A DNA stretch of 64,000 nucleotides from Varroa destructor (lineage: Eukaryota; Arthropoda; Arachnida; Mesostigmata; Varroidae). The DNA lies in NCBI RefSeq assembly GCF_002443255.2, contig NW_019211458.1, positions 31,271,319 to 31,335,318 of the forward strand. The letters run 5' to 3'. A program made the translations under genes and the position numbers. Positions 39,189 to 52,544 of the stretch are shown one piece after another. Each line of letters opens with the position of its first letter. The first letter of the stretch is position 1. Below the pieces are notes generated by a model, which was not told where the DNA came from, ran no database searches, and saw nothing but the letters and a program-made list of their open reading frames with translations.

Positions 39189-42100
39189 CGTACTTAGTAG
39201 GATACTAATTGTATGGTTACTTAGTTTAAAAAATAAGGCAGTGTTAATTGGCGTTTAGTAGTTTTCAGAGGCATATGAGTCCAAGTGTTTAATGCAATCA
39301 ATCGGGGTAGCCAAGTATTTTTTTTTACATTTTAAGAAAACTAATAGTAGTCACTTCATTTTTCTGTCACAGTTATTGAGCCACATACCCTAATAGTCTA
39401 TTAAATTTATGAATGATTTTTATGTAAAATATATATCAAGCTATATTACGTGACCGCTCTAGAGCCATATAATCTAAGGCGAAGTGGCCCTATATGGGCC
39501 ATTGCATCTAAAGTATATATGACAGGAAGCACGATAGGTCTCACGTCATTACAGACAGACTGAAACAGCCAACTTACCTCAAGCTCTACGGTAACTCGTC
39601 AAGCAGCTGTGTATGTCTAGAACTACATTTACCCTAAAACTTAGAAGCTCGCCGTAATGCATGGCTCAACACATACTTATGTTTGTGTCATTAATTACAA
39701 TTGGTTATTACTAACATTTGCCCTTAATTGGGTGCAGTCGGTAGATTCGTGCCTTGCTCAGATGCGTTAATTCGAAAAAAGAAAAAAAAAATTGGGGGTT
39801 GCTCGCACAGGGACGAGAAGGATAGATAGATAAATACGATGGCTTGGAGTCGACGCTTTTGTTGTTATTTTTGTTCGTGTTTCAATAGCAGGAGTCATGC
39901 GTATGTTGGGTGAGCACAAATTGGGCCAGAGCGCGTGTACTCTTGAAACTCTAAAGCCACCGATCATTAAGGTTCGGCTGACCTAGTAATTAATATAAAC
40001 GAGAAGTACACGGGAAGAAAGCCATGCACCAGCCAAAACCTTTTTCTCACCATTGTCCTTTCTCGTTACAATGCCCCTGCGTGATTATCACGGCCGTAAC
40101 TTGTTCGTGGTTTACCGCACCCAACTAGGGTCGATGTGGCGTCCGTTTCAACGATTACGCCGGATTAACTCATCAACTTTTTGAGCCATCAACAGTTTGA
40201 GAGCCAATGATATACTGTGTCATATCATATTTAGCTGTTGTGATGGTAGTTGTGTCGTTATTGCTTTAGCTGGACAGTACGTAATTGGCTTATAGGTAGC
40301 GATTTATAGGTAAATTCGGATCGGCCTTCACGTACTGATACGGCGCACGTGAATGATATAGTTGTTTATGAAGTATAGGTTACTTTTGGGCTGTGATTGA
40401 AGCTATAAATGATGCAGCCTGTTGTGTATACCTAGTAATTACAAATGCGAATAAATGGGCGCACCCAGTAATTTTTCTGTGTTTTTTGGTACGTCAGTTA
40501 AAAAGCACAACAAGGTGCTCCCATTCGTTTGCCTAAAAGAGACGTGATTATATCTAAGTAAGAGAGCGTCTGGATATAAAATAATAGTTACATTCTGTTT
40601 TATCGATGCGGTCCACACAGATTTTGATTAATATGTTTTGTTCTGACAGGCCTTTCTTGAAAAACTGTTAGAATCTGGTGCAAGCTTTTATTTTCAATTT
40701 TGTTAAGTATCTTAAAAGAAAAACTAAAACGCTGACATTCATTATTAAGTCTATTTATTGTTCAGATTATTATTACTGTTATCGTTGGCAGCCTATTGGA
40801 CAAGGAAACTTGGTCAGTTTTATAATAAAAAAAACATGTTTTTAATGTTAATTCTTTAGTGCGCAAGACGGGGAAAATGACTAATGAAAAACCCAATAAC
40901 AATGGGCATGGGCTGTTTATAATATGAATACGATTATTTCGAAACACTTGGTCATCCTTGGTATACGTTTGTCTTAATACAGACTCGGAACGAATTTGCC
41001 AAGCATAACATATTTCCGCATAATACTTATCTCATAGCATCATGCGGTTGGTAGGTGACGCATGTTTTGCAGGATTTGAATACCGTGCTTCCCCTTCAGC
41101 TTGTGCCTGCCTTCACCGCCGCGACGTGCGCTCTCAAGCCCATGAGTAGTCGCTGTACATCTCGCAGCGACTGCCAGCAAGATATTTACGAGGTGAATGC
41201 ATAATGTGCCGCTATTATCATGAACATTAACGCAGCAATCAAATTGTCTCGCAACAGTGGTGGTCTTTCCTGCAACCTGCGTGTGAAGACTTCTCCATAA
41301 GGACACCAAGGGCTGGTTAGTCACACCCCACAGGCAAACACAGATCCGCATCCTATGGGAACGATCAACAATACTACAGTGGCGTCTAACAAGCCTACTT
41401 TCTGTTCGAGCTTAGAATTGAGTAAAGCTCATTGAAGCTTCCATTACACGAGACGTTAGACGAGATGATGAACATCTAAAAGATCGTACATCAAGTCAAC
41501 GCGCACCTTAAGTGTTTTTAAGGATTCTCGTTCGCGCAGGATTTCGACTTCGTTTGTTCTGAGGAGACAGCCCTAACAAATAGTGGCAGTGGTAGCAGTA
41601 ATTGCCGGCTTTTCCTGTGATCATTCCTCGGTAACGTGTTTTCCTGACAACACACACCTGGTATACTGGGTTCTAGGTTAAGCACCGGGCTTAGATATAT
41701 GGTTAGTTTTGTACTGAATGAAGCCATCGACCGGTAGAAATCATACCTAAAGGCAGTAGCATCGGGCGTAAGATCCAAATGTTAACTGTTCTATCTCTCA
41801 GTCGTAGTGCTTCATAAATGGTAGTGATAGGATATTGCACAAGGTGCTATTTCTGTGTGCATTTATTCAATGCTCCGGAGCTCTAGTCTTCATTATTCGA
41901 ACGATTATAACGACATGACTAGCATTAAATACCTAGCATCTTCCTATTATGATTTTTCCTGCTGTTCGCCTTCCTGCCCTTGCTTCACCTGGTCGCATTG
42001 CTTTCGTGAAGATCTTTCATATATCTGGAGCTTTCCCACTTTTGTTTTCCCTCCAATCCGTCTTTGAGTCAGCCACGGTCCCGGGTAGAAATACCGAATC

Positions 42101-43682
42101 GGTGTAGTGAATTTTTCAATGATTAAATTTGACACGGCCTTCCGAGGGGCGAAATCTTTTCTCCTGTTGCTCTGATTTTTTTCATGTGTTGTCCTGCCTC
42201 GCGGTCTGGCCCTTTTTACGGGTCCGAAACTGGGGTCGGGTTATAGTTGCGTACGGCTTTCCGTATTGCCTCTTCAATACTACTATTTCGCTTTGCGCCG
42301 ATGGTAGGCGGTTTCTGAAAGTTGTGAAAATTAATTTATTGACTCAAACCGACATGGTTGCAGAGTGAACGCAGAACAGAACAGAAGAAAACGAGGGGCG
42401 GTAGAGCTGAATTGAAGAAGCTGCAGACAGCCGCTTTAAAAAAGCATACAAGAACCGTAGTGTCATATATAAAATAGCCAGGTCTGAGTCGTCTTCCGTG
42501 CAAGCCCTTCCATCGTTGTGCGGCGCAAGCCGGTCCTCTGCCGGTCGTCGGACCTATCTCGGACGCCGCCTCTGTATTGCAACAGTCCAGGGCCTCATCG
42601 ACGACTTTGGTGATGCGCGGTGGTAATGCTAAGTCTCGGCGCACTGACGCCGATGCAAATGACTCACTTCTTTTACAGAAAATTCCATAGCCCTAATCTG
42701 GCTTCGATGTTCGGCCCTTCTCGGTCCCGTTTCCTTCCATTACGTCGCAGCTGCCCCTGGAGTTTTCCTCTACTCCTTCAGGACCGCTTGAACCTGATCG
42801 TATCTTCGTCTGACCGGTGGACCCTTGACCCTCTACTTGTCTGTAGTCGTACTCTTGATAATGTCCATTAGTCAGAGATTCGTGGTCTGATTGGTCTCAG
42901 TGTAAGTTTGCTAACGTTTATTCACTCGATAATTTTCTCGTTCGTCTGATAATTTACGGTGTCGGCATTTGTCGCATAATCACTAGAGGCAGTTGTTATT
43001 GCATAGTTAGAAAAAGGCCTAGACATGCCGCGTTATCGACTTGTACTTATCCATATCATCGCTAACAGCCAGCAAGGCTCTCTCAAGCGTTGGTTGGGCG
43101 ACTTGCAGCGACAAACCGCCAGAGCGATCAGCAGTGCGTTGTAGACAGAGTGGATGAGAAAATTCCTCTTGCATGGAGAGAGAAGCGCTCGATACATTCT
43201 GAAAACGACAGTGACGACGAACAAAATCGACTAGACGCGGATGACAATAGCTACAAGTGTCGCTGACTAGCTGCCACACCACTGGAAATGCTGGTTTTCT
43301 TCGGTAAATGCAAAAGCAGCTGGGTTGCTGATTCAACTGGCGCGTAAGCAAAAATTGTGAGCGGTGCCGCTGTCTATGATGGCTGGCCTGGCTACCCCTG
43401 TGGCAGTCGACGTCTCCAATAAGATTCTGTTTTTTTTCTTTTGTCAATGAATGAATGGACCAAGGAAATGGACAGAGGGAAGCAGTAGCGCTAAAAAAAT
43501 GACGAAGTGCATGCTTTGTCGTCGAATGGCGCCATTGTTAATGATGGTGGAACCATTGCACTCCTAGGCAAGCATGTCGTGTTTATATGGTGACGCCGAT
43601 GAGGTGATTCTGCTGCGTCTGCTGTTCAGTGAATGCACGCAGAGCCTGGCTTTGCTGCCTTTTAGCTCCCTGCGATCGTCCA
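39189..43682. other. No gene seen
   Basis: GC content rises from about 41.0 kb. Frames of up to 142 codons (43,019-43,447, minus) show no family motif, and overlapping frames exist on the same and opposite strands. Confidence 0.5.
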
Positions 43683-43770
43683 GCGTCGCACAGTGGAGAA
43701 TATACGACTCACCAATGCATGCTAATATTAGGGACCCATTGCGGCCTGGGTTCGAACTCGAACACAAAAA
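43683..43770 (+). repeat. Possible tRNA-derived SINE-like relic
   Basis: An A-box-like gcgtcgcacagtgg (43,683-43,696) is followed by a strong B-box/T-loop ggttcgaactc (43,749-43,759) at about 52 bases spacing, then an A-rich segment (acacaaaaaaga). The order fits a tRNA-derived SINE head better than a tRNA, because no cloverleaf arms pair. Evidence is limited to the two boxes. Confidence 0.3.
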
Positions 43771-46364
43771 AGACTTTGCTTCGAGTCAGCTAGCCGCATG
43801 ATGAAATGCCCAACGGCACGACCGGATGTAAAACAACAGTTTTGCTTTAACTGAGAATCAACTGGCAAAACAAACCGGGCGGCTCTAATTGTCTTACAGA
43901 TAACTATTTGTGTTTTAACCGTTTCGCACTTTTTTTTACTTGATGTCTTAGTCGTGACTCAATAAATCTTCTCCTTAAAATAACAGCGGCACATTTCAAC
44001 CTTCTGGAGCCTCAATTATTATTAATCTGTGTATTCTTCATCCACGTATACCGATTGAGTATACTTGTGTGCAACATAATTTCTATTTCGGTCTTTGCTG
44101 TTTCCGTTACTCTGTTAACGTATATAATAACTCTGTAAATTGGTGTCGTCCTTTCCACATGTGTAATATTTTTCTGTCTCATGTAGTACGTAGTTTTCGG
44201 ACAACCGGTCGTCGATACTTAGCCAGCTAACCAGTTCCCCTTATATCATCAATATGTACGTAAATCTGATGCAGAATGCCTTACTTTTGTGCGTGGCTAA
44301 ATCGACACACAAAGGCATACAAGCTAAGGCACACATCCTAACGGCTATCTACATATATTAGTCATTAATTAGCTGAGAGAAGGAAAGAAGCGTCAATATA
44401 TTCTACTGCCTCTCCGATAACAGCTACTGATGCTGCCGTTTCTCCTGCTGGTCGTCCCAACTTAGTACGTCCAGTCCCGTCCATTCAGGTCAAGCGCTAA
44501 AGTAATTAAATGCGACTGAGCAGGAGTCACATCCAAATAGCAGGCCCTATTTGCTACATGGCCGCCGGCGTCCGTTCGCCCGCTTCCGGTCTTCAGTGAG
44601 TTCAGTGGATGCATCGACTTGTCTATATATGCCTTGAAATAGATAGAAGACACGATCAGGAAAAATCCGCACACATCTTAGTCTTTGCCTGACCTGATGT
44701 CGTCTCACCTGTTGATTCTGGTACTGTGACAAGCTGTTCTGTGTTCTAAAGTACTCTACATTGTGTGTGGATTTGAGACGTGTTGGTACAGAGAATCAAT
44801 CAGAAAAAGACTGATTGTTATTATGGGGCAATTTCGATGCTACTCAGTGTTGGATTTGATGGTTTTTCCTTTGAATTGTCACTTGTTAACGTTTAATAGG
44901 AAATAGTTACAGAAAAATATCACATAAACGTCTGCCCATAGTGAAGCATGCATCAAGAGCGGGCCTATCGCGGCCACGACGCTGTTTGAAACCAGAAATT
45001 TGTGAGATTTGTGAACTTTATTTGTTCATTTGTACTGTTTGCATTTCATCAGCTCCGAATGTGTGAGTTCTACTAGAAGATTAGTGATGACTGCGCACAT
45101 AAGAAACCTTTCTTTGTTTCTTCGATAGTAACATATCTTTCTATTAAGCTTAGGGGCATGTAGTGGTCTAGGTTCGAAGCTGTGCATAGACATCCCTCGT
45201 TCCGTGCTGGAAGCCACCCATCTGAAACGATGTAGCAGACATAAGGCTTGAGAGACTTTTTTACTACATGCTATCTGCACCAAAAATGGCCACAGCAACT
45301 TGCTGCGTTATTCCTGACTCCTGATCTTGACCTTCGATTTACGTTTAGAGTGGCACCGAATAGTCATATATACGTATAAGGAAAATTTCGCAGCCTAGTC
45401 CGTTGCTTGGCGAATAAAGTCACATTCGACAATATACCTCGCGGTCAGGACTGTCTACCTTTTCTATGCGGACTTATGCCGCGCTTTCCCCGTCAAGTAT
45501 GGAAACCACGGAAATGCCAAAGGTCAAGCCTTTGCTTCAGCACTAAACAAAAGCGCTGACCGTAGAAGGCAAACGAGTACTTCTGGCGGTGGTTACGGCT
45601 TTAGGTCGAAGCAGATAGCGGCGATGATATCTTCTTATAGGTTTATCACGTAGATTCATTGTGGTGTACATCATGAAACCGACGCGAATCAGCCAACAAT
45701 GTCGTCTCGGATCGTGCTAGTCGCTTCTCGAAGTCACTGGTTTTATATGCCTATGAATAAATATAAGTTTGTTACATAGCCTGGACGTACAAATAAATAC
45801 AAATTAGACGAGACTGAAGGGACGGACCCCAACTCGGCCATATGGAGAGAGTTAGGCCACCTGGAATGAATTTTTTTCGTCTCCCTATTGTTTTGCATTA
45901 CACAGAAATACACCTACGTGGTCACGGAGATGTCGAACGTAGACCACGTCAATATTCGTATCTGGCTGTAAGTTCTTGGAGCAGCACATTTTCAGGAATC
46001 ATTCCAGTCAGAAAGCAGAACACGTAGCGATTAATATAGCATTTTATTATTCATTTGGTCTGTTGAGGGCATTACAATCTCTATACCGGCGTAGCTCGAA
46101 AAATTTGAACTCTCGTTTCAAGCACTGGAAATAGCATTTGGGATGGATGAGATAAACCGTATCGGTTAATAGAATTCGACGCACTCAACCAATGTTGCGT
46201 ACTATCATATGGTTACATGTTTGTTCATTTTTTATTCATTCTCTACATGACTTGTATATTTGTCTGTAAAAAAAAATCGTTTACCGATGTCATCTAACAT
46301 GCTTGCTAGGAAGTTGCAATCTTCAGCTTTGATTTAGTTCAGCTTAGTAGTAGAAGAGACATCC
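43771..46364. other. No gene seen
   Basis: Short frames only; no motif, repeat or RNA gene recognised. Confidence 0.5.
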
Positions 46365-47460
46365 GTGATGAATACAGCAGCCGCACACATGGGCGAACAC
46401 CCACGCGGGGCGAAGAGACTCGGGCCAAGTCGAGCCGGCTCCTTTTCTCGAAGCGCAAAGGACAGCAAGCGGCGACCCCAGTTGGTCATTGCACAGAAGC
46501 CCTCCGCAGCAGACGACGTACAATGTAATGAGAGGTGGACAATAACAATTTATAATATTAGTCTATCAACTGAGTTTCTCTTCTTTAACTCAGTTTCCTC
46601 TCATGTTTTCGCGTACAGGTAGCACAGTTCTCGGACAAGCTGTGCCTGGCACGACCGCCTTCCAGCGCCTGAGTTGCCGAGCTTAGTGCCTGAGTAGCTT
46701 GCACGTCGACGAGCCGCCATGACAGCTACTACGACCACTACTATTCGCTTTCGAAGGCACTCCTCTTCGTTCTTATTCCTGCGTTATCCAAGCGTGTCCC
46801 TAACCCCCCACCATATCCTTGCTTCAAGTAGGGTACGGGGGGTGCAAATATGCGTAAACCGCCTAGCCACGAACCCGTCGCCGTAGGCGGCAGCTTTCTG
46901 CGCTGTTACCAGCTGTTTTCGTATACCCTCGAGTCAGATTACTTCTGCGGCTGCAGCGACGCCTCAAGTCGAGTTTGGTTGCGGCCGTTGCGGCGACTGC
47001 AATCCATGCGTCCGTTGCTACCAAGAATGTTATCGCTGCCGTGGCTATCGCCAACGTAGAGCTTCCCAGTTTTTCGCTTGCTTAGGCCTGCCAAGCCCGG
47101 ACCCTCTGACGATTTTGCCTCAGTAGTTGCCTTGCTCCAGTCGCTAGGCAGGCCAGTGAAGCCGAATTCGGGTTGCTTTTGAAACTGAGACCCTCTGCAG
47201 TTATCTGGGATACTACTGTTACTGCCTCATTTTGATCACTCTGCGTAGCTTGTGTTATGCGGCGTCGAGTTGATGGCCTGTTTCACTAGCATAGAGCTGA
47301 GGCTTTGACGTTGATTTGGCGGAGATTGGAAGCAGCAGTTAGATGTTTGGTCGCCTGGCGTCTGCCGCGGGTAAACTCGCGAACCCCTGGACACTGATTG
47401 CCACCGGCTGGCCCTTCTGAAGCCGCTTTCAAGTACGCGATCCCTCGCTTTCGTTTTATA
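46365..47460. other. GC-rich, CpG-containing island upstream of DENND4
   Basis: This is among the most GC-rich blocks between 44 and 55 kb, about 8 kb upstream of the first DENND4 coding exon. A + strand frame from about 46,368 (MNTAAAHMGEHPRGAKRLGP...) is Arg/Ala/Ser-rich and looks exon-like to about 46,520. The block near 46,887-47,126 encodes a Cys-rich frame, listed separately. A distal promoter or 5' untranslated exon of DENND4, or part of an unrelated gene, would fit. No splice chain connects it to 55,024 on present evidence. Confidence 0.35.
46887..47126 (+). other. Cys-rich open frame without a start codon
   Basis: The frame after the stop at 46,884-46,886 is open to the stop at 47,124-47,126 and contains GCGRCGDCNPCVRCYQECYRC (46,977-47,039), that is C-x2-C-x2-C-x2-C-x2-C-x3-C-x2-C, then RGYRQRR. 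There is no in-frame ATG, so it could only be an internal or 3' exon. The neighbouring frame is Ala/Val-rich, which suggests the regular Cys spacing may come from a decayed tgc/gct triplet repeat. A similar effect is seen at the CAG tract near 48.78 kb (SSCGCDCDSC). I do not recognise a protein family. Confidence 0.25.
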
Positions 47461-50400
47461 TGTAACTGGAGACCGGCCTAATGAAGTTAGTTAATTAGAA
47501 CACACATGGCACATATAGAAGACAATTCCGATTTGTCGAAGGACATTACAATATATACACGATTATGGCCAGTGCTGTAGGTGCGGCAGTGCGTGGCTAG
47601 AAGAGTGCGTTAACGTTTTCGTATACGTACTAAGAACGAGTAGCTGACGTGACACAACACACATGTTAGCATCCCACTCATGACTAACTTATAATGTCTT
47701 GTTCAGATCCGTTTCGAAACTTATGACCAAGTGTTGCTCCTTGATGTTGTCGGCTTTTAGTCGTTGTGTGAATAGTTGATTGAACAAGGAACAGGTCGTA
47801 GCGAAATTTTCGCAGTGATCTACACGATACTTACGTGGTATAGCATAACTCTGTTTTAGGTCTGTACAAATATATAATTTGAGTGTTTTACACGCTTTAC
47901 GTTAAAATGATTATTAGCTGCTATGGCAAAACCGGATCACTTGCTCCATTCACTCAGTACCGCTTTGTTAATGTCTCCTCAACACGGTTTTCTAATTCTG
48001 CTTGTTCGTATGGCGTGACGCGACGTGGTTACGTGGAAAGCGCTCCCGTCGTTCTGTTCTTTCTGCACTGAGAATAGGAGTTCGCCCAGCCCCAGCGGAA
48101 GTTCACCTTGTCGTTACTGTTGAAACGCTTATTTTGCTGCCACCGCTGTTCTTCAGGCTATCACGGCGTTACCGCAATCCACATATGTCAAATCATGCAC
48201 AAGACAAAGCACCGACAGTTTTTCTACAGCTGGTCAAAAATCACCAGTGGAAATGTAGCAGTAGCAGAAATGATTATAAAGCCCTATTTCCTGATTTTAG
48301 AATCAATTAATTATAGCACTCTTTTTCTATTTGTTTTTCTCGTTTCGTGGTCGCGGTAAATAAAAAGGCGACACGCCAAACGAATATCTCTGCTAAAGAG
48401 GCGTGCTTCATGCGAGGCATCTGATGCATAGTGATGATGAGGACTGTTACATACAGTGACTCTTTCTGTCGACCTCCTTTGTTTATCGGCTTTGACAACC
48501 ACTACCTTCCGCGAAATACTCTGGGCCGGTTTTTCCCTGACCCAGCGAGTAGCACTTTGGACGTGTCTCTTCTGTCGTCTGGATGTAAAAAGAACTATGT
48601 ATGTGTGGGTTTGCGTCCTGTGTGGTTACTGTCTCAGACGCGAAAACTCGCAAGTTCAACTAGTTGAAAAGCAAGCGAGCCTAAGCAGCGAGGAACTGGC
48701 CTGATCAGTCGTTTTTTTTTTTACTAGTTGACTCCGTCTGTGGTAAAGCCAGAGACGCGCAGCAGCAGCAGTAGCAGCAGCTGTGGTTGTGACTGCGACA
48801 GTTGCAATAATGGAAGGGCGACAGGAAGAGGCAAGACGCCGAGTTAGAGCTTTGGGAAGAACAGTTGACTAAGCAGGATCGAAAAACGCTTTTTGGCTTT
48901 TCGTTACTTCAGCAAAGAGGAATCAACACATCCATGATATTCCCCATGTCACCGAAGTCGACGCAAGTGGACCTCTAGCAGACACGGCCAACTACCTCTG
49001 TCCACACAAGCCTCGCTATGCCGCTCCGTTCTCCTAGGTAAACGAACAAAGACTAGCGAAAATTTAGGAAACTAGAGAACGAGGTGCAAAGGCAAATCCG
49101 AGAAATGAGTATTCTACGAAACCCCTTCGCCCACTCCTCAAACAAATAAACATAGAATAATATGGAGGTCGCAATGGCGTGGCTGTTAGTGCTACTGCAT
49201 TAGCGAAAGGGAAAAGGAGTTAGTATACATACAGTTTTTATTTCTCTACAGCGGCAGAAATAATGAAAGCATTAGTGGACATCGTCACAGTGCTGGGTGC
49301 GGTGGCGATGGGCGCGGAGGCGCGGGCAGCCGTTGGAACCTCGTGGTGGCGTTCTATTGGCTTATTACAGCCTGTATTATTTGTTCTCGACGTACATGTC
49401 GTCTCCTCAAATATCAAATTTACACTCTCGACTGTCCTTAGTGTTAGCTAGAACAGCGCTACTGGCCTGAACGTTTTAACGTTTAGCTGGCCAACAAACG
49501 CCCGCTAACTGGAGGAGCATCGGCACCGTTTGTTCTAGGTCGGTCTCGCCAACGATCGTTATTCTTACGCAACTGTTACTGAACGATACGATGATGGCGA
49601 AATTGATTTTAATAATGGTGATGATCGCAAGAACACTTCGCGACTGGAACCACTACAGAAGCACGCCTCCGCAACAGCGGCGTGAACGGCAGACGACGCA
49701 AGGAATAATGAGCAAGCCCGAAACTTTGTTGCTCATTGGCACGTAAGAGAATTGGACGTTGAATCGTGATGTTCACCGCGTCTAGCGACAACAGCAACAG
49801 TAACAACAACAATAAACTCGGAAGCTGCGATGCTGGCTAAGGTTCTTTCGTTAGCTTTCTTTTACTGTGTTGCTATACCGACAATCGCCTAGTCAAGTGA
49901 AGTCTGCCTCTGCGTGTCTTGCTTGTGAATTACATCTCAGCGTTCGCTGAAGCATGGGCAACCTCAACCTCGGCTTCATTCCTCAGTTACAGACCGTAGT
50001 ACCACTAAGGAACAAGCCAAAAGACGAGGGCTATGTAGAATGCGCCCGAATGCACGATGCGTTTACGTGTCGAGAGGTGAGCTCTTGCATGTGGCTTGCA
50101 ATGGAAACACCAAATGCCTTCCAGACTGTCCGAGCTTTTCGTGGAGTTAGAATGCCCTGCGAAGCGAACTGGCTTTTCGGTACAAGCAGTGAAGAAATAC
50201 GACAGCAGCCGCGCGTAGCAAGCTTGCTAATTAGGGTGTTATGATGTTACTTGCAGTACCAGACATGCATGAAACGATAGAGCTGGAGTATAGTGTTGGC
50301 CATAAAAGACAGAAAATGAGACAGATTGCTGTCGACATGAACGGCTGCTGACAGGCCGACGGCAGGCGCAAACGTTTCGCTACCTACTATATACTATGTG

Positions 50401-51130
50401 TATACATCTTTTTGACGTACAGGCAAGTACCGAAAGGTGACGAAGGCGGCTGGTGGCGAAGCGACGTGTCTAGGGTTTCCGAGTGCAGTTTTAGAGTGTT
50501 GTTGTAGTAGAAGTAAGTAATCTATAATAGTAGTATAGTATGCATTTTCAGCCCGCGTACGATATATACCATACAGAACTGGTGTAAATGAATGTATGTA
50601 TACACTGTGAAGGTGTAGGCCACTGGCTTGGGACTGGTATATCGGAAAGTGGCTAGCGCTTCTATATTTTAATCGCATTTTAAGTAGCGGCTGTATAATG
50701 TTTTCATTTCTGATCAAACATGTTGCAACTATACGTCTTGTGCAATGCGGTGCATTCGCGTGTCCCCTTTGCAGCTGCATCTTTCGTAGCTTGGCACCTG
50801 AATTGTCTTGCTTGCATGATACAGGCTACGGCCCCACAGTTTTCTAACTACACGAGCGCATCCATATTTCCGTCGATCAAAGTAGTACGCAGCCATCCGA
50901 TTCGTGGAACCTTAAGTTTGAATTTGGCGGGTTCGCACCGCTTGTTCTCTGCACAGTAAATGTCTGCTTTTCTCGAGGATCTAGCTCAGTTCAGCTGGCC
51001 AACCTCCAAATCTCGTAATTCGCTCATTCCCACAAATGGAATATGACACGGGACAAATGTCGACAGTATGGCGGCTAGAGGCTAAGAGTTTTATTCCTTA
51101 TTTTACTCTTTTTTTATTTATTTATATATA
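47461..51130. other. No gene seen; second GC-richer patch at 48.7-49.45 kb
   Basis: No supportable gene. The segment 48,700-49,450 is GC-richer and holds a CAG tract. A 62-codon frame at 49,263-49,451 begins with a hydrophobic stretch but has no family motif. The rest is ordinary. Confidence 0.5.
48759..48782. repeat. CAG triplet microsatellite
   Basis: gcagcagcagcagtagcagcag, interrupted once by tag. In another frame the continuation reads SSCGCDCDSC before a stop. Confidence 0.9.
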
Positions 51131-51230
51131 NNNNNNNNNNNNNNNNNNNNNNNNNNNNNNNNNNNNNNNNNNNNNNNNNNNNNNNNNNNNNNNNNNNNNN
51201 NNNNNNNNNNNNNNNNNNNNNNNNNNNNNN
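51131..51230. other. Assembly gap of 100 N
   Basis: Exactly 100 Ns. It is bounded by ttatatata on the left and tatata plus a GA tract on the right, so assembly most likely broke in a compound TA/GA microsatellite. Confidence 0.98.

Positions 51231-51235
<5 letters not shown>

Positions 51236-51273
<38 letters not shown>
51236..51273. repeat. AG dinucleotide microsatellite
   Basis: About 19 ag units directly adjoining the assembly gap. The frame that reads through it into RERERER is an artefact of the repeat. Confidence 0.95.
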
Positions 51274-51277
<4 letters not shown>

Positions 51278-52159
51278 TCAGTCAGTTTTTCAGATATGTA
51301 AACACGGCGGATTCGAAACCGAAGACCAAAGAATTATAGAAAACACGTTTTTTGCTGATGTAGGGACACCAGTGGCAATAGACGTCACTTCGAATTATTT
51401 GCCGCTGAAGTAGCGCATTATCTCTATTTGGTGGCCACTTTACTGTCGATTGTTAACTGTTAACAACGGCTAAAGCTATTGTAATTTGTGTGCAATAAAT
51501 CACATTTATTAGACAATAAACGAGTAGTTTTGTTCAATATAGATTGTATCTAAACGTGTTTAGATAACTTGGTAGTACTATTACTTACTATTACTTATTA
51601 CTACGAACCTAGCCAAGTGAACAAATCTACAATAGTATCCACCTTTCTAATGAGCTACTGACAAGTATCGATGTAGTGTCTAGGCCAATGTAAGTACTAC
51701 ATCAAATACATACACACACATATATGAGTTTGTGTATAAATTCGGCGAACTATTTTGTAATGGCAGGCATGAACTTACCGGCTATTCTTAATATAAAAAA
51801 TAACTAGTTCCTTTTAGCACGAAACAACTAAGCCGTAATTTTAACAGAGGCTCTTGACGTCGAAAACGACGGTCTATGTTGTTGCCAGTTTTCGTATGAC
51901 GTTTGCGAAATCTAAGGAAAATTTCCATGACGTGAATCGAAACATCTCTAATATTTAGTGTTTTAACATTCGTAGCAATATTTGAAGAAGCCATATTTGG
52001 TATACCTGGCTTCTAAAGTGAAAATGAACGGCAAATTTTCACTTCTTTTGAGCATTTTAAAAAAAAAAAAAACTCTTGATCTACTCGCAGCTCAACATAT
52101 GAAGTACGATACTGGTCACCTCTTTCATGTAGCGTGCTTGCGTTTACTAATGTCGCATG

Positions 52160-52199
<40 letters not shown>

Positions 52200-52350
52200 A
52201 TTTGCACATTAGGGATGAAGCGTTTACAAAATGACTTAGGAATAGTTTATATTAAATGTAATTGTGGTAGAGGTTAGTTAAATGGAATAAACATTCCCGC
52301 CAAGAATAAGACTTTTAGAAAAAAAAATTGTTGAAATATCTGTTTTTGTA
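51274..52350. other. AT-rich DNA with two poly-A tracts
   Basis: No gene is supportable. Contains A14 at 52,059-52,072 and A28 at 52,167-52,194. The longer A tract could be the tail of an old retroposed sequence, but I found no target-site duplication or recognisable body. Confidence 0.5.
52167..52194 (+). repeat. Poly-A tract of 28
   Basis: 28 consecutive A residues after ttattt. It is either a simple homopolymer or a retroposon tail in + orientation. Confidence 0.9.
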
Positions 52351-52544
52351 TTGGGTTGACGAAAAGATATTTCGAGCCAAATTAAAAGCAGCTATTGTTT
52401 CTAGTATCAGCAAAATAGTACTATTAAAGTAAATTTTCGCGATGTTATTCGATGAACTGCTGAGGCCACTTGGTAATACAATATCACATCTCCGTGAAGT
52501 TCCTATAGTTTCCGTGAAAAAGTTACGACAAGTGATTTTTGAAT

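Noticed and set aside
50880..50960. Possible B-box (gggttcgcacc) near 50,930
   Set aside because: No convincing A-box at a suitable distance and no paired arms. It is weaker than the three listed tRNA-like relics.
51036..51413. 125-codon + strand frame spanning an assembly gap
   Set aside because: It is held open by the Ns and by the AG repeat (RERERER). The true sequence length in the gap is unknown, so the frame is meaningless.
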